Positions 18,205 through 28,105 of a stretch of DNA of 64,000 nucleotides are shown here, piece after piece (positions within the stretch are counted from its first letter, which is position 1; each line of letters opens with the position of its first letter). The translations under genes were made by a program, and so were the position numbers. Below the pieces are notes generated by a model, which searched no databases, had not been told where the DNA came from, and was given only the letters and a program-made list of their open reading frames with translations. The stretch is from Chlorobiaceae bacterium. Its GTDB lineage: Bacteria > Bacteroidota > Ignavibacteria > Ignavibacteriales > Ignavibacteriaceae. The DNA lies in NCBI GenBank assembly GCA_013824085.1, contig PNNF01000001.1, forward strand, positions 1-64,000, written 5' to 3'.

Positions 18205-19232
18205 AAAAATATAATTTAACTTTTTTACTTTTTATCTTTATTGCTTCTGTCTCTTGTGCACAAGTGAATAAAGAAAATTATTATTATGTCGGATTTTATA
18301 ATGTACAAAATCTTTTCGATACAGTAGATGACCCATTAATTGATGATGCTGAATTTTTGCCCGAGAGTGATATTCAATGGACACAAGAGAGACTCGATAA
18401 AAAAATGCACGATATGGCTCGTGTTATTCGATCGATGAATAATAATGAAGGTCCGGATGTGTTAGGTCTATGCGAAATAGAAAACGCTCCTGTTCTTCAA
18501 GAAATGCTCGATAGACATCTCAAAGATTTGAACTACAGAATTGCTCATATCGATTCTCCCGATGGAAGAGGAATTGACGTCTGTTTAATTTATAAATATC
18601 CAAAATTTCAGTTTCTAAAAATGAAAGGCGACACTGTTTTGTTAGGTGGCGATTTTCATACAAGACTTATTTTCAGAGTCGATCTCTTAACTGAAAAAAA
18701 AGATACGCTGCATTTCTTTGTTAATCATTGGCCTTCAAGACGTGGCGGTGAAAAAGAATCTGAGCCTAGAAGAATCAAGTCTGCACAAGTATTAAGAAAT
18801 GCTGTTGATGAAATAGTTGTAGCTAAACCAGCTGCAAAAATTATTCTTATGGGCGATTTTAATGACGAACCAAATAACGCTTCGATTAAAGAAGTTTTAA
18901 AAGCTGCTGCTTTTAATTGCACAACTCACGTTTCGCTAACCAATCAAGATTACTTATTAAATCTTTCTTACTCTGCGACTGCACGAGGTGAAGGAAGTTA
19001 TAAATTTCAAAATCAATGGAATATGATCGACCAAATAATTGTTTCCCAATCACTCTTTGACTCAAAAGGAATTGATTATAAGTGTGAGTCTTATGAAATT
19101 TATAGACCAGATTTTCTCGTTACTCGAAGTGGAAGATTTGAAGGTGCACCTTTCCCAACTTATGGTGGACAAAGATATCTTGGTGGTTACAGTGATCACT
19201 TTGCAATTATAGCTAAGTTTTATACTCGATAA
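18201..19232 (+). CDS. Secreted endonuclease/exonuclease/phosphatase family protein
   Basis: A 343-residue protein with an N-terminal signal (about 1-20; SVSC could be a lipobox). It has the metal-dependent EEP fold: GFYNVQNLFD near the start, catalytic glutamate region LGLCEIEN, DGRGIDVCLIY, the VNHWPSRRGG histidine block, LMGDFNDEPN, and a final SDHF. These match the DNase I/phosphatase catalytic set of His, Asp and Glu. Members act on nucleic acids or phosphoesters; here the export signal suggests an extracytoplasmic substrate such as environmental DNA. The gene overlaps the transporter gene by four bases. Confidence 0.87.
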   Translation: MKKYNLTFLLFIFIASVSCAQVNKENYYYVGFYNVQNLFDTVDDPLIDDAEFLPESDIQWTQERLDKKMHDMARVIRSMNNNEGPDVLGLCEIENAPVLQEMLDRHLKDLNYRIAHIDSPDGRGIDVCLIYKYPKFQFLKMKGDTVLLGGDFHTRLIFRVDLLTEKKDTLHFFVNHWPSRRGGEKESEPRRIKSAQVLRNAVDEIVVAKPAAKIILMGDFNDEPNNASIKEVLKAAAFNCTTHVSLTNQDYLLNLSYSATARGEGSYKFQNQWNMIDQIIVSQSLFDSKGIDYKCESYEIYRPDFLVTRSGRFEGAPFPTYGGQRYLGGYSDHFAIIAKFYTR

Positions 19233-19238
19233 TATTCT

Positions 19239-19916
19239 ATGCAAAAGTTCCTCTTAATATTTGGTGCCGATGGCACTCTTGGAAAAGTTATAGTCTCTCA
19301 TTTTATGAATTGTGATTACGATAAAATCTTTTTGTTTGATCGTAATTATGAGGACAATTTCGAAAATGAAAAAATAAAATATTTCCACTCAAAAGATTTG
19401 TCTGTTGAAATTAATGCCATTGATGCAATGAATAAAATTAGTGTCGATAATAATGTCGAACTATTTTTGATTTCTACAATTGGTGGATATGATGGAGGAA
19501 AATATTTTTGGGAAGAAGACATTGAAACAAATAAAATGATGGAGATAAATTTTAAAACAAATTTTAATCTGCTGAAACATTTTGCGTTGAAAATAAAAGA
19601 ATCAAACTCAGGATCAGCAATATTTATCTCAGCCCTTTCAGGAATTTATCCAACTGAAAAAAGCTTACTCTATTCAACGTCCAAAGCTGCCTTAAATAGT
19701 TTAATAAAAGCAGCGGCAATTGATGGAAGAGAAATTAATTTAACAGTAAACGGAATTGCGCCAAGTATTCTCGATACGCCATCGAATAGAGAAATGTTAT
19801 CGATTGAAGAAATTGGTCAATTAATAAACCTTAATGTGATTGCTGATTTAATTGCGACAGTTTTTAAAAATAAAAATATGTTTAATGGAAATATTTTAGA
19901 ATTAAAAAGTAAATGA
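19239..19916 (+). CDS. Short-chain dehydrogenase/reductase (SDR)
   Basis: A 225-residue NAD(P)-dependent oxidoreductase of the SDR family. The Rossmann glycine motif is GADGTLGK (residues 9-16). A catalytic serine lies in SALSGIYP and the YxxxK pair in YSTSKAAL. Eukaryotic dihydropteridine reductase-like SDRs are about this short, and the GADGTLG motif resembles theirs, but the substrate cannot be assigned. It starts six bases after the EEP gene and ends 34 bases before the P-type ATPase, so it is likely in the same transcript. Confidence 0.85.
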   Translation: MQKFLLIFGADGTLGKVIVSHFMNCDYDKIFLFDRNYEDNFENEKIKYFHSKDLSVEINAIDAMNKISVDNNVELFLISTIGGYDGGKYFWEEDIETNKMMEINFKTNFNLLKHFALKIKESNSGSAIFISALSGIYPTEKSLLYSTSKAALNSLIKAAAIDGREINLTVNGIAPSILDTPSNREMLSIEEIGQLINLNVIADLIATVFKNKNMFNGNILELKSK

Positions 19917-19950
19917 AAAAAAACAAATCAATTCGTATATGGAGAAGTAA

Positions 19951-22629
19951 ATGAGAACATGGCATAATGCTGAAGTAGATAAAGTAATTGATGTATTAAA
20001 GACTACTAACAATGGACTGCAAAGTAACGACGCACAAAATCGTTTAACTGAATATGGATATAATGAACTTGTTGAGAAGAAGAAAAAATCGATGTTTCTC
20101 TTCTTTCTTGATCAATTCAATAATCTTGTAATTATTATTTTAATTATTGCTGCAATCATCTCTGGATTTTTAGGAAAAGATATTGAAGCAATCTCAATTA
20201 TCACAATCGTAATTTTAGCCGCTGTGTTGGGTTTCATACAAGAGTATCAAGCAAGTAAAGCTATTGATTCTCTAAAAAAAATGGCGGCACCCAATGCTAC
20301 TGTCTTGCGTGATGGCGAAACAAAAATAATTCCATCTCGTGAACTTGTTCCGGGTGATGTTGTTCTGCTAAAAGCTGGAGATAAAATTCCCGCCGACTCA
20401 CGCTTGATAGATGTGAGTAACTTAAAAGTCGATGAAGCAGCACTAACAGGCGAATCACTTCCAGTCGAAAAAACTAAAATCATTTTTGAGAATGAAAATC
20501 TCCCAATTGGCGATAGAAAAAATTTAGTCTTTATGGGAACAAGTGTTTCTTATGGTCGCGCAAAAGCCGTTGTTACTGAAACCGGAATGAAATCTGAATT
20601 TGGAAAAATTGCAACTTTGCTACAAGAGACGGGAATCAATAAAACTCCGTTAATGAAAAATCTTGATTCACTCGGAAAAGTTTTAGGAATAATTGCTATT
20701 GCAGTTGCAGCATTGATGAGTATTATTGGTGTCTTAAAAGGTTATGAAATTGTAACGATGTTCGTTTGGGGCGTTGCTATTGCTGTTGCTGTAATTCCAG
20801 AAGCATTGCCAGCAGTAGTAACTATCAGCTTAGCTCTTGGAGTAAAGAGAATGGTCAAGCGTCGTGCACTTATCAGAAAACTCCCTGCTGTTGAAACTCT
20901 TGGTGCGACTCAAATAATTTGCTCAGACAAAACTGGAACGCTCACAAAAGATGAGATGACTATCAGAAAAATTTTCTATCCAAATAAAGTTATTGATGTT
21001 ACCGGAATTGGATACGCTCCCGAAGGTGATTTCTTTGAAGGAACGAACAAACTAAATATCAGAGAAGATGCAAGACTTCAAAGATTATTAGAATATGGGG
21101 CTTTGTGTAATGATGCAAAACTTATTAAAGATGAAGAAAACGTTTGGGATATTTTGGGCGATCCAACTGAAGGGTCAATAACAGTAACTGCTGCAAAAGC
21201 AAAAATTAATATTGATGAAGTTCAAAATCTGCATCCGAGAACAAATGAAATTCCTTTCTCTTCAGAAACAAAAAGGATGACTACAATTCATAAGTACGAT
21301 AAAAATTTTATTTCAATCTCTAAAGGTGCACCGGAAATAATTCTTAATTCGTCAACTCATTACAGAAATAATGGAAATATTTTTGAACTCGATGAGAATA
21401 CGAAAAAACATTTTTATGAAGTATATGATCAATTTGCAACTCAGGCATTAAGAGTAATAGCAATCTCTTCTAAAGAATTAATTTCAGATAGTGAACTCGC
21501 AGTCGCTGAAGTTGGAATGGTGTTTGAAGGTTTGTTTGGTATGATTGACCCGCCTCGTGATGAAGTTAAAGCTGCAATTAAAACGTGTGAAGAAGCGGGA
21601 ATAAAGCCGATAATGATAACGGGCGATCACAAAATTACCGCAGTTGCAATAGCTAAAGAACTTGGTATTATGAAAGATGGATTGGCTTACTCTGGTTCTG
21701 AAGTTGAACAAATGACTGATGCAGAACTTGATATTGCAGTAACTAAAACTGACGTATTCGCAAGAATTGCTCCTGCTCATAAATTGAAAATAGTAAATAG
21801 TTTAATGAATCAAGGAAAAGTTGTAGCGATGACGGGAGACGGTGTGAACGACGCACCCGCTCTGAAGCGCGCAGATATTGGCGTTGCGATGGGTATAACA
21901 GGAACTGACGTTAGCAAAGAAGCTTCAGATATGATTTTAACTGATGATAACTTTGCTTCGATTATTGCTGCTGTTGAAGAGGGAAGAAGCATTTTTGAAA
22001 ATATTAGAAAGTATATCATTTTCCTTCTCAGTGGAAATATGGGAACTGTGCTAAGTTTAATTGTAATCTTATTGTTAGGTTTACCAAAACCACTTCTTGC
22101 AGTTAATATTTTATTCATCAATTTTATTATGGATGGTTTGATTGCTATTGCTATTGGCGTTGCTCCACCTGAACCAGGAATAATGAAACGAAAACCGAGA
22201 AATGTTTCCGAAGGAATTTTTAATAGAGAGTCTTTGATATTTACTCTTATTGCCGGAACTGTAATTGCATCAGCTTGTTTGGCAATATTTATGGTGTTGC
22301 TACCAAGCGACTTTCAAGGGCAAGAAGCAAATTCCTTTATACTTACGATGTTCTTTGTAACCTTAATTTTAGCACGTATTTTCAATTCACTAAACTGTAG
22401 TTCAATCAATGATTCTATTTTCAAAAAAGGTGTCTTAAGTAACAAATATTTATTCTTAGGAATTTCGGCTTCTTTGCTCTTAACGATTTTAATCGTTTAC
22501 GTTCCTTTCCTAAATACAGTATTTTCTACTTCACCTTTAACTTTAGAAAATTGGTTGATGGCAGCTGGTTTTGCTTTTTCTGTAGTTATTGTTATGGAAA
22601 TTAGGAAAGCAATTATAAAAATTAAGTAG
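19951..22629 (+). CDS. P2-type ATPase, probable calcium exporter
   Basis: A full-length (892-residue) P-type ATPase. The actuator TGES motif lies in EAALTGESLPVEK, the phosphorylated aspartate is D326 in DKTGTLT, and the hinge is MTGDGVNDAPALKRADIG. The M4 motif VIPEALP and the M6 motif NILFINFIMDG carry the glutamate, asparagine and aspartate that coordinate Ca2+ in SERCA-like pumps (P2A). Bacterial Ca2+ or Mn2+ export is therefore likely, by comparison with family members; the Na+/K+ alternative is less likely. An ATG after GGAGAAGT is a well-placed start. Confidence 0.9.
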   Translation: MRTWHNAEVDKVIDVLKTTNNGLQSNDAQNRLTEYGYNELVEKKKKSMFLFFLDQFNNLVIIILIIAAIISGFLGKDIEAISIITIVILAAVLGFIQEYQASKAIDSLKKMAAPNATVLRDGETKIIPSRELVPGDVVLLKAGDKIPADSRLIDVSNLKVDEAALTGESLPVEKTKIIFENENLPIGDRKNLVFMGTSVSYGRAKAVVTETGMKSEFGKIATLLQETGINKTPLMKNLDSLGKVLGIIAIAVAALMSIIGVLKGYEIVTMFVWGVAIAVAVIPEALPAVVTISLALGVKRMVKRRALIRKLPAVETLGATQIICSDKTGTLTKDEMTIRKIFYPNKVIDVTGIGYAPEGDFFEGTNKLNIREDARLQRLLEYGALCNDAKLIKDEENVWDILGDPTEGSITVTAAKAKINIDEVQNLHPRTNEIPFSSETKRMTTIHKYDKNFISISKGAPEIILNSSTHYRNNGNIFELDENTKKHFYEVYDQFATQALRVIAISSKELISDSELAVAEVGMVFEGLFGMIDPPRDEVKAAIKTCEEAGIKPIMITGDHKITAVAIAKELGIMKDGLAYSGSEVEQMTDAELDIAVTKTDVFARIAPAHKLKIVNSLMNQGKVVAMTGDGVNDAPALKRADIGVAMGITGTDVSKEASDMILTDDNFASIIAAVEEGRSIFENIRKYIIFLLSGNMGTVLSLIVILLLGLPKPLLAVNILFINFIMDGLIAIAIGVAPPEPGIMKRKPRNVSEGIFNRESLIFTLIAGTVIASACLAIFMVLLPSDFQGQEANSFILTMFFVTLILARIFNSLNCSSINDSIFKKGVLSNKYLFLGISASLLLTILIVYVPFLNTVFSTSPLTLENWLMAAGFAFSVVIVMEIRKAIIKIK

Positions 22630-22664
22630 ATTTGTAATGACGTTTAAAAATTTTATGGAAAGTT

Positions 22665-23117
22665 ATGGCACTAAAAGAAAAAATTAATGAGGATCTAAAA
22701 GTTGCGATGAAGTCAGGTGATAAACTTCGCCTTGAAACTATTCGTTCATTGAGAGCTTTAATATTAGAATTTGAAAAAAGTGGAATCAACAGAGAGTTGA
22801 ATGAAGAAGATGAAATTAAAATGTTGACCACTTCAGTTAAGAAAAGAAAAGATTCGATTGAACAGTTTAGAAATGCAGGTAGAATAGAGCTTGCAGAAAA
22901 AGAAGAAGCTGAGATGAAAATTATTCTTGAGTATCTTCCCGCACAATTAACAGAAGTTGAAATTGAAAATGTTATAAAAAAATTAGCTGAAGAAATTGGG
23001 GCTAATAAGAAAGAAGATTTTTCAAAGCTAATGCCGCTTGCAGCAAAAAATCTGAAAGGTAAAGCTGAAGGAAAGTTAATTAAATCAATCGTTGAAAAGC
23101 TACTTGGAATAAATTGA
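22665..23117 (+). CDS. GatB/YqeY domain protein
   Basis: A 150-residue protein of the YqeY family, related to the C-terminal helical tail domain of the tRNA amidotransferase subunit GatB. Recognisable blocks are DLKVAMKSGDKLRLETIRSL, KKRKDSIEQFRNAGR, EYLPAQLTE, and the final MPLAAKNLKGKAEGK. YqeY proteins are thought to bind tRNA, but no catalytic role is proven. It is four bases overlapped by the CvpA gene. Confidence 0.92.
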   Translation: MALKEKINEDLKVAMKSGDKLRLETIRSLRALILEFEKSGINRELNEEDEIKMLTTSVKKRKDSIEQFRNAGRIELAEKEEAEMKIILEYLPAQLTEVEIENVIKKLAEEIGANKKEDFSKLMPLAAKNLKGKAEGKLIKSIVEKLLGIN

Positions 23118-23626
23118 ATTATCTCGATATTATATTTTTCATCTTAATCGCAATTGCATTTATACTTGGATTTAAAGATGGATTTGTAAGAAAACTAATT
23201 GGGTTAGTTGGATTTGTTTTAGCTGTTTTTCTTTCTATAAAATTTTCGCATCAAGCAGGAATTATTGTCCAAAATATTTTAGGAATAGAAGCTTATCTCT
23301 CCGAAATTATTGGCGGTTTTTCAATTTTTATTTTTATCATCGTTCTCACTTCTGTAATCAAAAGAGTTGTTCATCCTTTCGATAAAGTTAATAATTTGAT
23401 TAACAGAATTGTTGGTGGAGTAACTGGAGTTTTGCAAATAATTTTTTTCATTAGCGCTGTTCTTGCTCTTCTAAATATTTTTGGTTTTCCAGCAGAGAAA
23501 GAGAGAAAGGCGTCTTTATTGTATGAACCGTTTGCAGCAGTTATTCCAAAAGTAGTAAATTATATTCAAGCAGATGCGAGCACTCAACTAAGAAATTTAA
23601 TTCTCGAAAAAGATACGATTAAATGA
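23114..23626 (+). CDS. CvpA family membrane protein
   Basis: A 170-residue inner-membrane protein with four hydrophobic segments and the N-terminal pattern FFILIAIAFILGFKDGFVRK, followed by GLVGFVLAVFLSIKFS, that marks the CvpA/colicin V production family. The family's biochemical role is unresolved; links to envelope stress and septum maintenance are reported. Start is TTG in a TTGA overlap with the YqeY gene. The MutS2 gene overlaps its end by four bases, an order seen in many bacteria. Confidence 0.9.
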   Translation: MNYLDIIFFILIAIAFILGFKDGFVRKLIGLVGFVLAVFLSIKFSHQAGIIVQNILGIEAYLSEIIGGFSIFIFIIVLTSVIKRVVHPFDKVNNLINRIVGGVTGVLQIIFFISAVLALLNIFGFPAEKERKASLLYEPFAAVIPKVVNYIQADASTQLRNLILEKDTIK

Positions 23627-25962
23627 TTTCTAATATTGTCCTTGAAAAACTTGAGTTTTACAAAGTACTAAATTTTATTAGTCGCTATGTCATTACTGAA
23701 AAAGGAAAAGATCTTGTAAAAAATTCTAAACCTTTTCATCAGGTATTTGATGCAATTCAGGAAGGGAATAGAGTTACTGAAGCAAAAGAAATTTTGATAA
23801 AAGCTGGCTCACCTCCAATAGAATATTTGCCCGATTTAACGAACGATATTCTCCTCTCAAAAATTGAAGGTACAGTTTTATCTTCAAAAAAAATATTGCA
23901 AATTTATCAGTTAGCAGTTGTCTCACGCTTGCTATTTCAATTCCTAAATACTAACCGCACTAAAGATGCAAATTTATTTCATCTTGCGTCAGCTTTAATT
24001 GTAAACAAAGTTTTAGAGCACACAATTACTCAAGTCATTAATGACAACGGTGAAATTAAAGACAGTGCAAGTAAAAATCTTTTTCAAATTAGAAGAGACA
24101 TTAGAGACAAATCTGATGAATTAAAAAAAGTTGTTAATAGACTTATTAAAGATTTTTCAGAACAGAATTTTACACGCGAAGAATATTTAACTCTGCGAGA
24201 TGGTAGAGTAGTCATTCCCGTTAAGAGTGAACATAAGAGACACATACGCGGATTCATTCATTCAGAATCTGCAACAGGACAAACAGTTTATATCGAACCA
24301 GAAGAAACTCTAAATCTGAACAATGAAATTGTTTCTCTCTATTTTGCTGAAAGACGCGAGATAGAAAAAATCCTCAAAGAATTGACCGCACGAATAAGTA
24401 ATTACGCCGATGAATTAAGAAACTCAATCGATATTATTGCTCACGTCGATTCCATTTTTGCAAAAGCAAATTACTCAATTGAAATTATTGGAAATTTTCC
24501 ATCGATTGATTTTTCTTCACCAATCAGAATTATTAATGCTAAACATCCTATCTTAATTAACAAGCTCGGAAAAAATAATACTGTCCCACTTTCATTAAAT
24601 ATTGATGATCAAAAAGTAGTTATCATTACTGGTCCAAACGCGGGTGGTAAAACTGTTGTTATCAAAACTATCGGGTTGTTGACGCTACTTGTTCAGAGTG
24701 GAATTCACGTTCCAATAAATGAAAATTCTAATTTCCATTTTTTTGAAAAAGTTTTAGTTGATATTGGTGATCAGCAATCGATTGAAGATGATCTAAGCAC
24801 ATTCTCTTCGCATCTTTCAAACACAAATGAAATTTTATTGGCAGCTGATGAAAATTCTTTGGTTATTCTTGATGAAATTGGAACAGGTACAGAGCCAACA
24901 TCAGGAGCTGCAATTGCTGCTGCTATCTTAATAAATTTAAGAAACAAAAATGCTTTGACATTTGCAACCACACATCACGGCAACTTAAAATTAATTGCAA
25001 ACGATGAACTACACTTCCAAAATGCTTCAATGGAATTTGATTCGATCAATATTGTTCCAACTTACATTTTTAATCAAGGATTGCCGGGCTCGAGTTACGC
25101 ATTTGAAATTGCAAAACGAATTGGCTTGAGTAATGATTTGTTAACGCTCGCTTCAAGTTTTATAAATCCCGAACAAAATAAAATTGATAAAATATTAGTT
25201 GATATAGAATTAAAATCACAAAATTTAAAAGAAAAATTAGCAAAGCTCGAAACTGAAAATATCCGCTTACAAGGACTTTCAAATCTTTATCAACAAAAAC
25301 TACAAAAGCTTGAGACGGAGAAAAATATTATTTTGCAGAAAACTAAAGATGAAGGAGAAAAATTTTTAGCTCAAGCAAATAAGAATGTAGAAAAAGTTAT
25401 TAAGGAATTGAAAGAATCGAATGCCGATAAAGATACGATTAAATATGCTCGGACTGTGATAGCAGAGATCAAAGAGACTACAAATGAGATAGTAAAAGAA
25501 GTAGAAGTTTCTTCTGATTTTACTCTGGGCATAGGAGATTTTGTAAAAATAAAAAACACAACTTCAACTGGAAAAGTTGTAGATGTTTCAAACGATGGAA
25601 AAATATTTTTTATCTTAGTTGGAAAACTAAAGATGCAAGTAAAGAAGGAAGATCTAATTCCAACGAAAGAAAAAGAAGAGAAAAAAACTGATGACTACAG
25701 GGACTATTCAATTCAAGATCTGGACTATAGGATAGATATAAGAGGAGCGAGACCTGAAGAGATTGAATTTGATATAGTTAAATTTATCGACACAGCTTAC
25801 ACAACATCTGTGAACAGGGTTGAGATACTACACGGGAAGGGAACAGGAGCTCTAAAAAAAACGGTTAGAGAACTATTATCTAATCATGATAAAGTCAAAA
25901 ATTTTTATTTTGCCCCAGTTGAATATGGCGGCGAAGGAATTACAATCGTGGAGTTAATGTGA
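23623..25962 (+). CDS. mutS2: MutS2 ATPase/endonuclease
   Basis: A 779-residue MutS2 protein. It lacks the N-terminal mismatch-recognition domain of MutS. The core has clamp helices, then the ABC-type ATPase with Walker A GPNAGGKT (337-344) and Walker B LVILDEIGTGTEP. A coiled-coil stretch lies at about 520-620. The C-terminal Smr nuclease domain has DIRGARPEE and HGKGTGALKK. MutS2 has been linked to suppression of recombination and, in Bacillus, to splitting collided ribosomes; either could apply. It overlaps both neighbours by four bases (ATGA before, GTGA after). Confidence 0.96.
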   Translation: MISNIVLEKLEFYKVLNFISRYVITEKGKDLVKNSKPFHQVFDAIQEGNRVTEAKEILIKAGSPPIEYLPDLTNDILLSKIEGTVLSSKKILQIYQLAVVSRLLFQFLNTNRTKDANLFHLASALIVNKVLEHTITQVINDNGEIKDSASKNLFQIRRDIRDKSDELKKVVNRLIKDFSEQNFTREEYLTLRDGRVVIPVKSEHKRHIRGFIHSESATGQTVYIEPEETLNLNNEIVSLYFAERREIEKILKELTARISNYADELRNSIDIIAHVDSIFAKANYSIEIIGNFPSIDFSSPIRIINAKHPILINKLGKNNTVPLSLNIDDQKVVIITGPNAGGKTVVIKTIGLLTLLVQSGIHVPINENSNFHFFEKVLVDIGDQQSIEDDLSTFSSHLSNTNEILLAADENSLVILDEIGTGTEPTSGAAIAAAILINLRNKNALTFATTHHGNLKLIANDELHFQNASMEFDSINIVPTYIFNQGLPGSSYAFEIAKRIGLSNDLLTLASSFINPEQNKIDKILVDIELKSQNLKEKLAKLETENIRLQGLSNLYQQKLQKLETEKNIILQKTKDEGEKFLAQANKNVEKVIKELKESNADKDTIKYARTVIAEIKETTNEIVKEVEVSSDFTLGIGDFVKIKNTTSTGKVVDVSNDGKIFFILVGKLKMQVKKEDLIPTKEKEEKKTDDYRDYSIQDLDYRIDIRGARPEEIEFDIVKFIDTAYTTSVNRVEILHGKGTGALKKTVRELLSNHDKVKNFYFAPVEYGGEGITIVELM

Positions 25963-27464
25963 AAATAAAAAAAATTCTGATTGCGAACAGAGGCGAAATT
26001 GTCGTTCGCGTTATAAAAGCCTGCAAAGAATTAGGAATAAAAGCTGCTGCTATTTATTCTGATGCTGACAAAACTGCTCTCCATGCACGCTATGCTGATG
26101 AATCATATTGCATCGGAGGAATGTACCCATCTGAATCTTATTTAGACGGAGATAGAATTATTGCTTTAGCAAAAAAAATAGACGCACAAGCAATACATCC
26201 GGGATACGGATTCCTTTCTGAAAATCCGAGATTTATTCAAAAAGTTGAAGAGAGTGGATTGATTTTTATTGGTCCTTCTTACAGATCAGTTGAGATGATG
26301 GGGAGCAAAACTGCCGCTAGAGAATTAATGAAAAGAAATAAAGTTCCTATTGTTCCCGGTACGATTGAACCAATAACAGATATTGAAGTTGGAATGAACG
26401 AAGCCGAAGCAATTGGGTTTCCCGTCTTGTTAAAAGCTTCTGCTGGTGGTGGCGGAAAAGGAATGAAAAAAGTTTATTCAAGAGAGGAATTTATTCCCGC
26501 TTTTGACTCTGCAAAAAGAGAAGCAAAAAAAGCTTTCGGTGATGATGCAGTCTATATCGAAAAACTTATTGAAAATCCAAAGCACATCGAAGTGCAAGTA
26601 ATCGCAGACAAACATGGAAATTATGCACATCTTTTTGAAAGAGAATGTTCAGTTCAAAGAAGACATCAAAAAGTAATCGAAGAAGCTCCTTCGCCTTTCG
26701 TTGATGAAAAAACTCGCTTGAAAATTACTGCAGCCGCTGTTGATGCTGCTAGAGCTTGTAATTATTACAACGCAGGAACTATTGAATTCTTGATGGATAA
26801 AAATAAAGATTTCTACTTCCTTGAAATGAATACTCGTCTGCAAGTAGAACATCCGATAACAGAATTGATAACTGGAATCGATTTAGTAAGAGAACAAATT
26901 CGTATTGCTGAAGGTGAAAAACTTTCATTCAAACAAGAAGACTTAAAAATTCTTTGTCACGCTGTTGAAGCTCGTGTCTATGCTGAAAATCCCGATGATA
27001 ATTTTTTACCAACAACAGGTAAAGTTGAATATCATCGCCTTCCAACTGGACCCGGCATTCGCTCCGATAGAGGAATAGAAGTTGGTTCTGAAGTTTCAGT
27101 CTATTACGATCCTTTGTTGACAAAGCTTGCAACATTTGGAAAGACACGCGAGTCTGCAATTAACAGAATGAAAATTGCTCTCTCATCCTATTTGATTGCG
27201 GGTGTATCAACAAATATTGCATTCTTAAATTGGATATTAGAACAAGAAAAATTTTTGGATGGCTCTTATACAATTAATTTTCTTGATGAAGATTTCACTC
27301 CTTTGATTCCTGATAAATGGAAAGAAGGGTATGGCGAAAAACAGAAAAGAGCAGCTCTTGTTTTCTCAGCTCTGTATGCAGAAAAATTTAAGAATGATTC
27401 TGTAAAAACCACAAAACAAAAATCATGTGAAAATAATCTTTGGGTAAAAAAACTTTATGAATGA
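25959..27464 (+). CDS. Acyl-CoA carboxylase, biotin carboxylase subunit
   Basis: A 501-residue ATP-grasp biotin carboxylase. It has IANRGEIVVRVIKACKELG at the N-terminus, GYGFLSENPRF, the glycine-rich ATP loop KASAGGGGKGMK, FLEMNTRLQVEHPITE with the catalytic arginine, and a biotin carboxylase C-terminal domain with LPTTGKV. It carboxylates biotin on the carrier protein encoded next. The ending resembles the propionyl/methylcrotonyl-CoA type rather than strict AccC, but this is not decisive. Start is GTG overlapping the MutS2 stop, with GGAG upstream. No carboxyltransferase gene is adjacent. Confidence 0.93.
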   Translation: MKIKKILIANRGEIVVRVIKACKELGIKAAAIYSDADKTALHARYADESYCIGGMYPSESYLDGDRIIALAKKIDAQAIHPGYGFLSENPRFIQKVEESGLIFIGPSYRSVEMMGSKTAARELMKRNKVPIVPGTIEPITDIEVGMNEAEAIGFPVLLKASAGGGGKGMKKVYSREEFIPAFDSAKREAKKAFGDDAVYIEKLIENPKHIEVQVIADKHGNYAHLFERECSVQRRHQKVIEEAPSPFVDEKTRLKITAAAVDAARACNYYNAGTIEFLMDKNKDFYFLEMNTRLQVEHPITELITGIDLVREQIRIAEGEKLSFKQEDLKILCHAVEARVYAENPDDNFLPTTGKVEYHRLPTGPGIRSDRGIEVGSEVSVYYDPLLTKLATFGKTRESAINRMKIALSSYLIAGVSTNIAFLNWILEQEKFLDGSYTINFLDEDFTPLIPDKWKEGYGEKQKRAALVFSALYAEKFKNDSVKTTKQKSCENNLWVKKLYE

Positions 27465-27957
27465 ATATTTCACCTCGCTAAATGAAAAAGAATACCAGAT
27501 AAGTTTAATTTCTGAGAATAAAGTAATTCTTAATAACGAAGAATTATCTTGCGAAGTTTTAAAAGAAAAGGCAGCGCATTTCGTTCTAAAAGTTGAAGAT
27601 TCTTTTTTTGACGTAATAAAAGTACGCGAAAAAAATGGACTATTGACTGTTTTTATCGGTGGGCAATATTTTGACTTAGAAACTCAAACTAAACTTCAAA
27701 GAACGGCTTCACAGATTATTGCGAAAAGTGCAAAAGTCTCGAAAGGAGCAACTGTAAAATCACCAATGCCGGGCTTAGTATTGAAAATAAAGAAGAGTGT
27801 CGGTGATACTGTTAAAGAAGGCGAAGCTGTACTTATTCTTGAAGCAATGAAGATGGAAAATGAAATTAAGTCACCAAGAAATGGAACGATAATAGAAATT
27901 CCGGTTTCTGAAAAAAATCCAGTTGACAAAGGCTCAGTACTTTTTAAAGTACAATAA
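27457..27957 (+). CDS. Biotin carboxyl carrier protein subunit
   Basis: A 166-residue protein whose last 70 residues form the biotinyl/lipoyl domain, with biotinylated lysine K132 in EAMKMENEI. The preceding MPGLVLKIKKSVGD and the trailing VDKGSVLF are typical. The N-terminal 90 residues resemble the barrel domain seen in stand-alone carriers of propionyl/acyl-CoA carboxylases from Bacteroidetes. It overlaps the biotin carboxylase by eight bases and is the last gene before a strong hairpin. Which acyl-CoA is used depends on the missing carboxyltransferase subunit. Confidence 0.92.
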   Translation: MNEYFTSLNEKEYQISLISENKVILNNEELSCEVLKEKAAHFVLKVEDSFFDVIKVREKNGLLTVFIGGQYFDLETQTKLQRTASQIIAKSAKVSKGATVKSPMPGLVLKIKKSVGDTVKEGEAVLILEAMKMENEIKSPRNGTIIEIPVSEKNPVDKGSVLFKVQ

Positions 27958-28001
27958 TTTCATTTTATTAAAATTGAACTTTGTTTTATTTATCTAAAAA
28001 A

Positions 28002-28055
28002 ATGCCTTCAAAATGTTCTATCTATTTTCATAAATAGGAATACTTTTGAAGGCAT
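28002..28055 (-). terminator. Compound hairpin between convergent genes; terminator of the FadL gene
   Basis: Outer arms ATGCCTTCAAAA (28002-28013) and TTTTGAAGGCAT (28044-28055) pair perfectly over 12 bp. Inside, CTATTT (28022-28027) and AAATAG (28032-28037) make a second stem with a TCAT loop. Read on the minus strand, the hairpin is followed by a T-run (complement of 27996-28002), so it is a classic intrinsic terminator for the gene at 28106. It may also stop the biotin carrier transcript, though no U-tract follows on the plus strand. Confidence 0.85.
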
Positions 28056-28105
28056 AAAATATTATTGATTGTAAATTGTCTTTACATCAATCTCCAATAA
28101 TTTTC

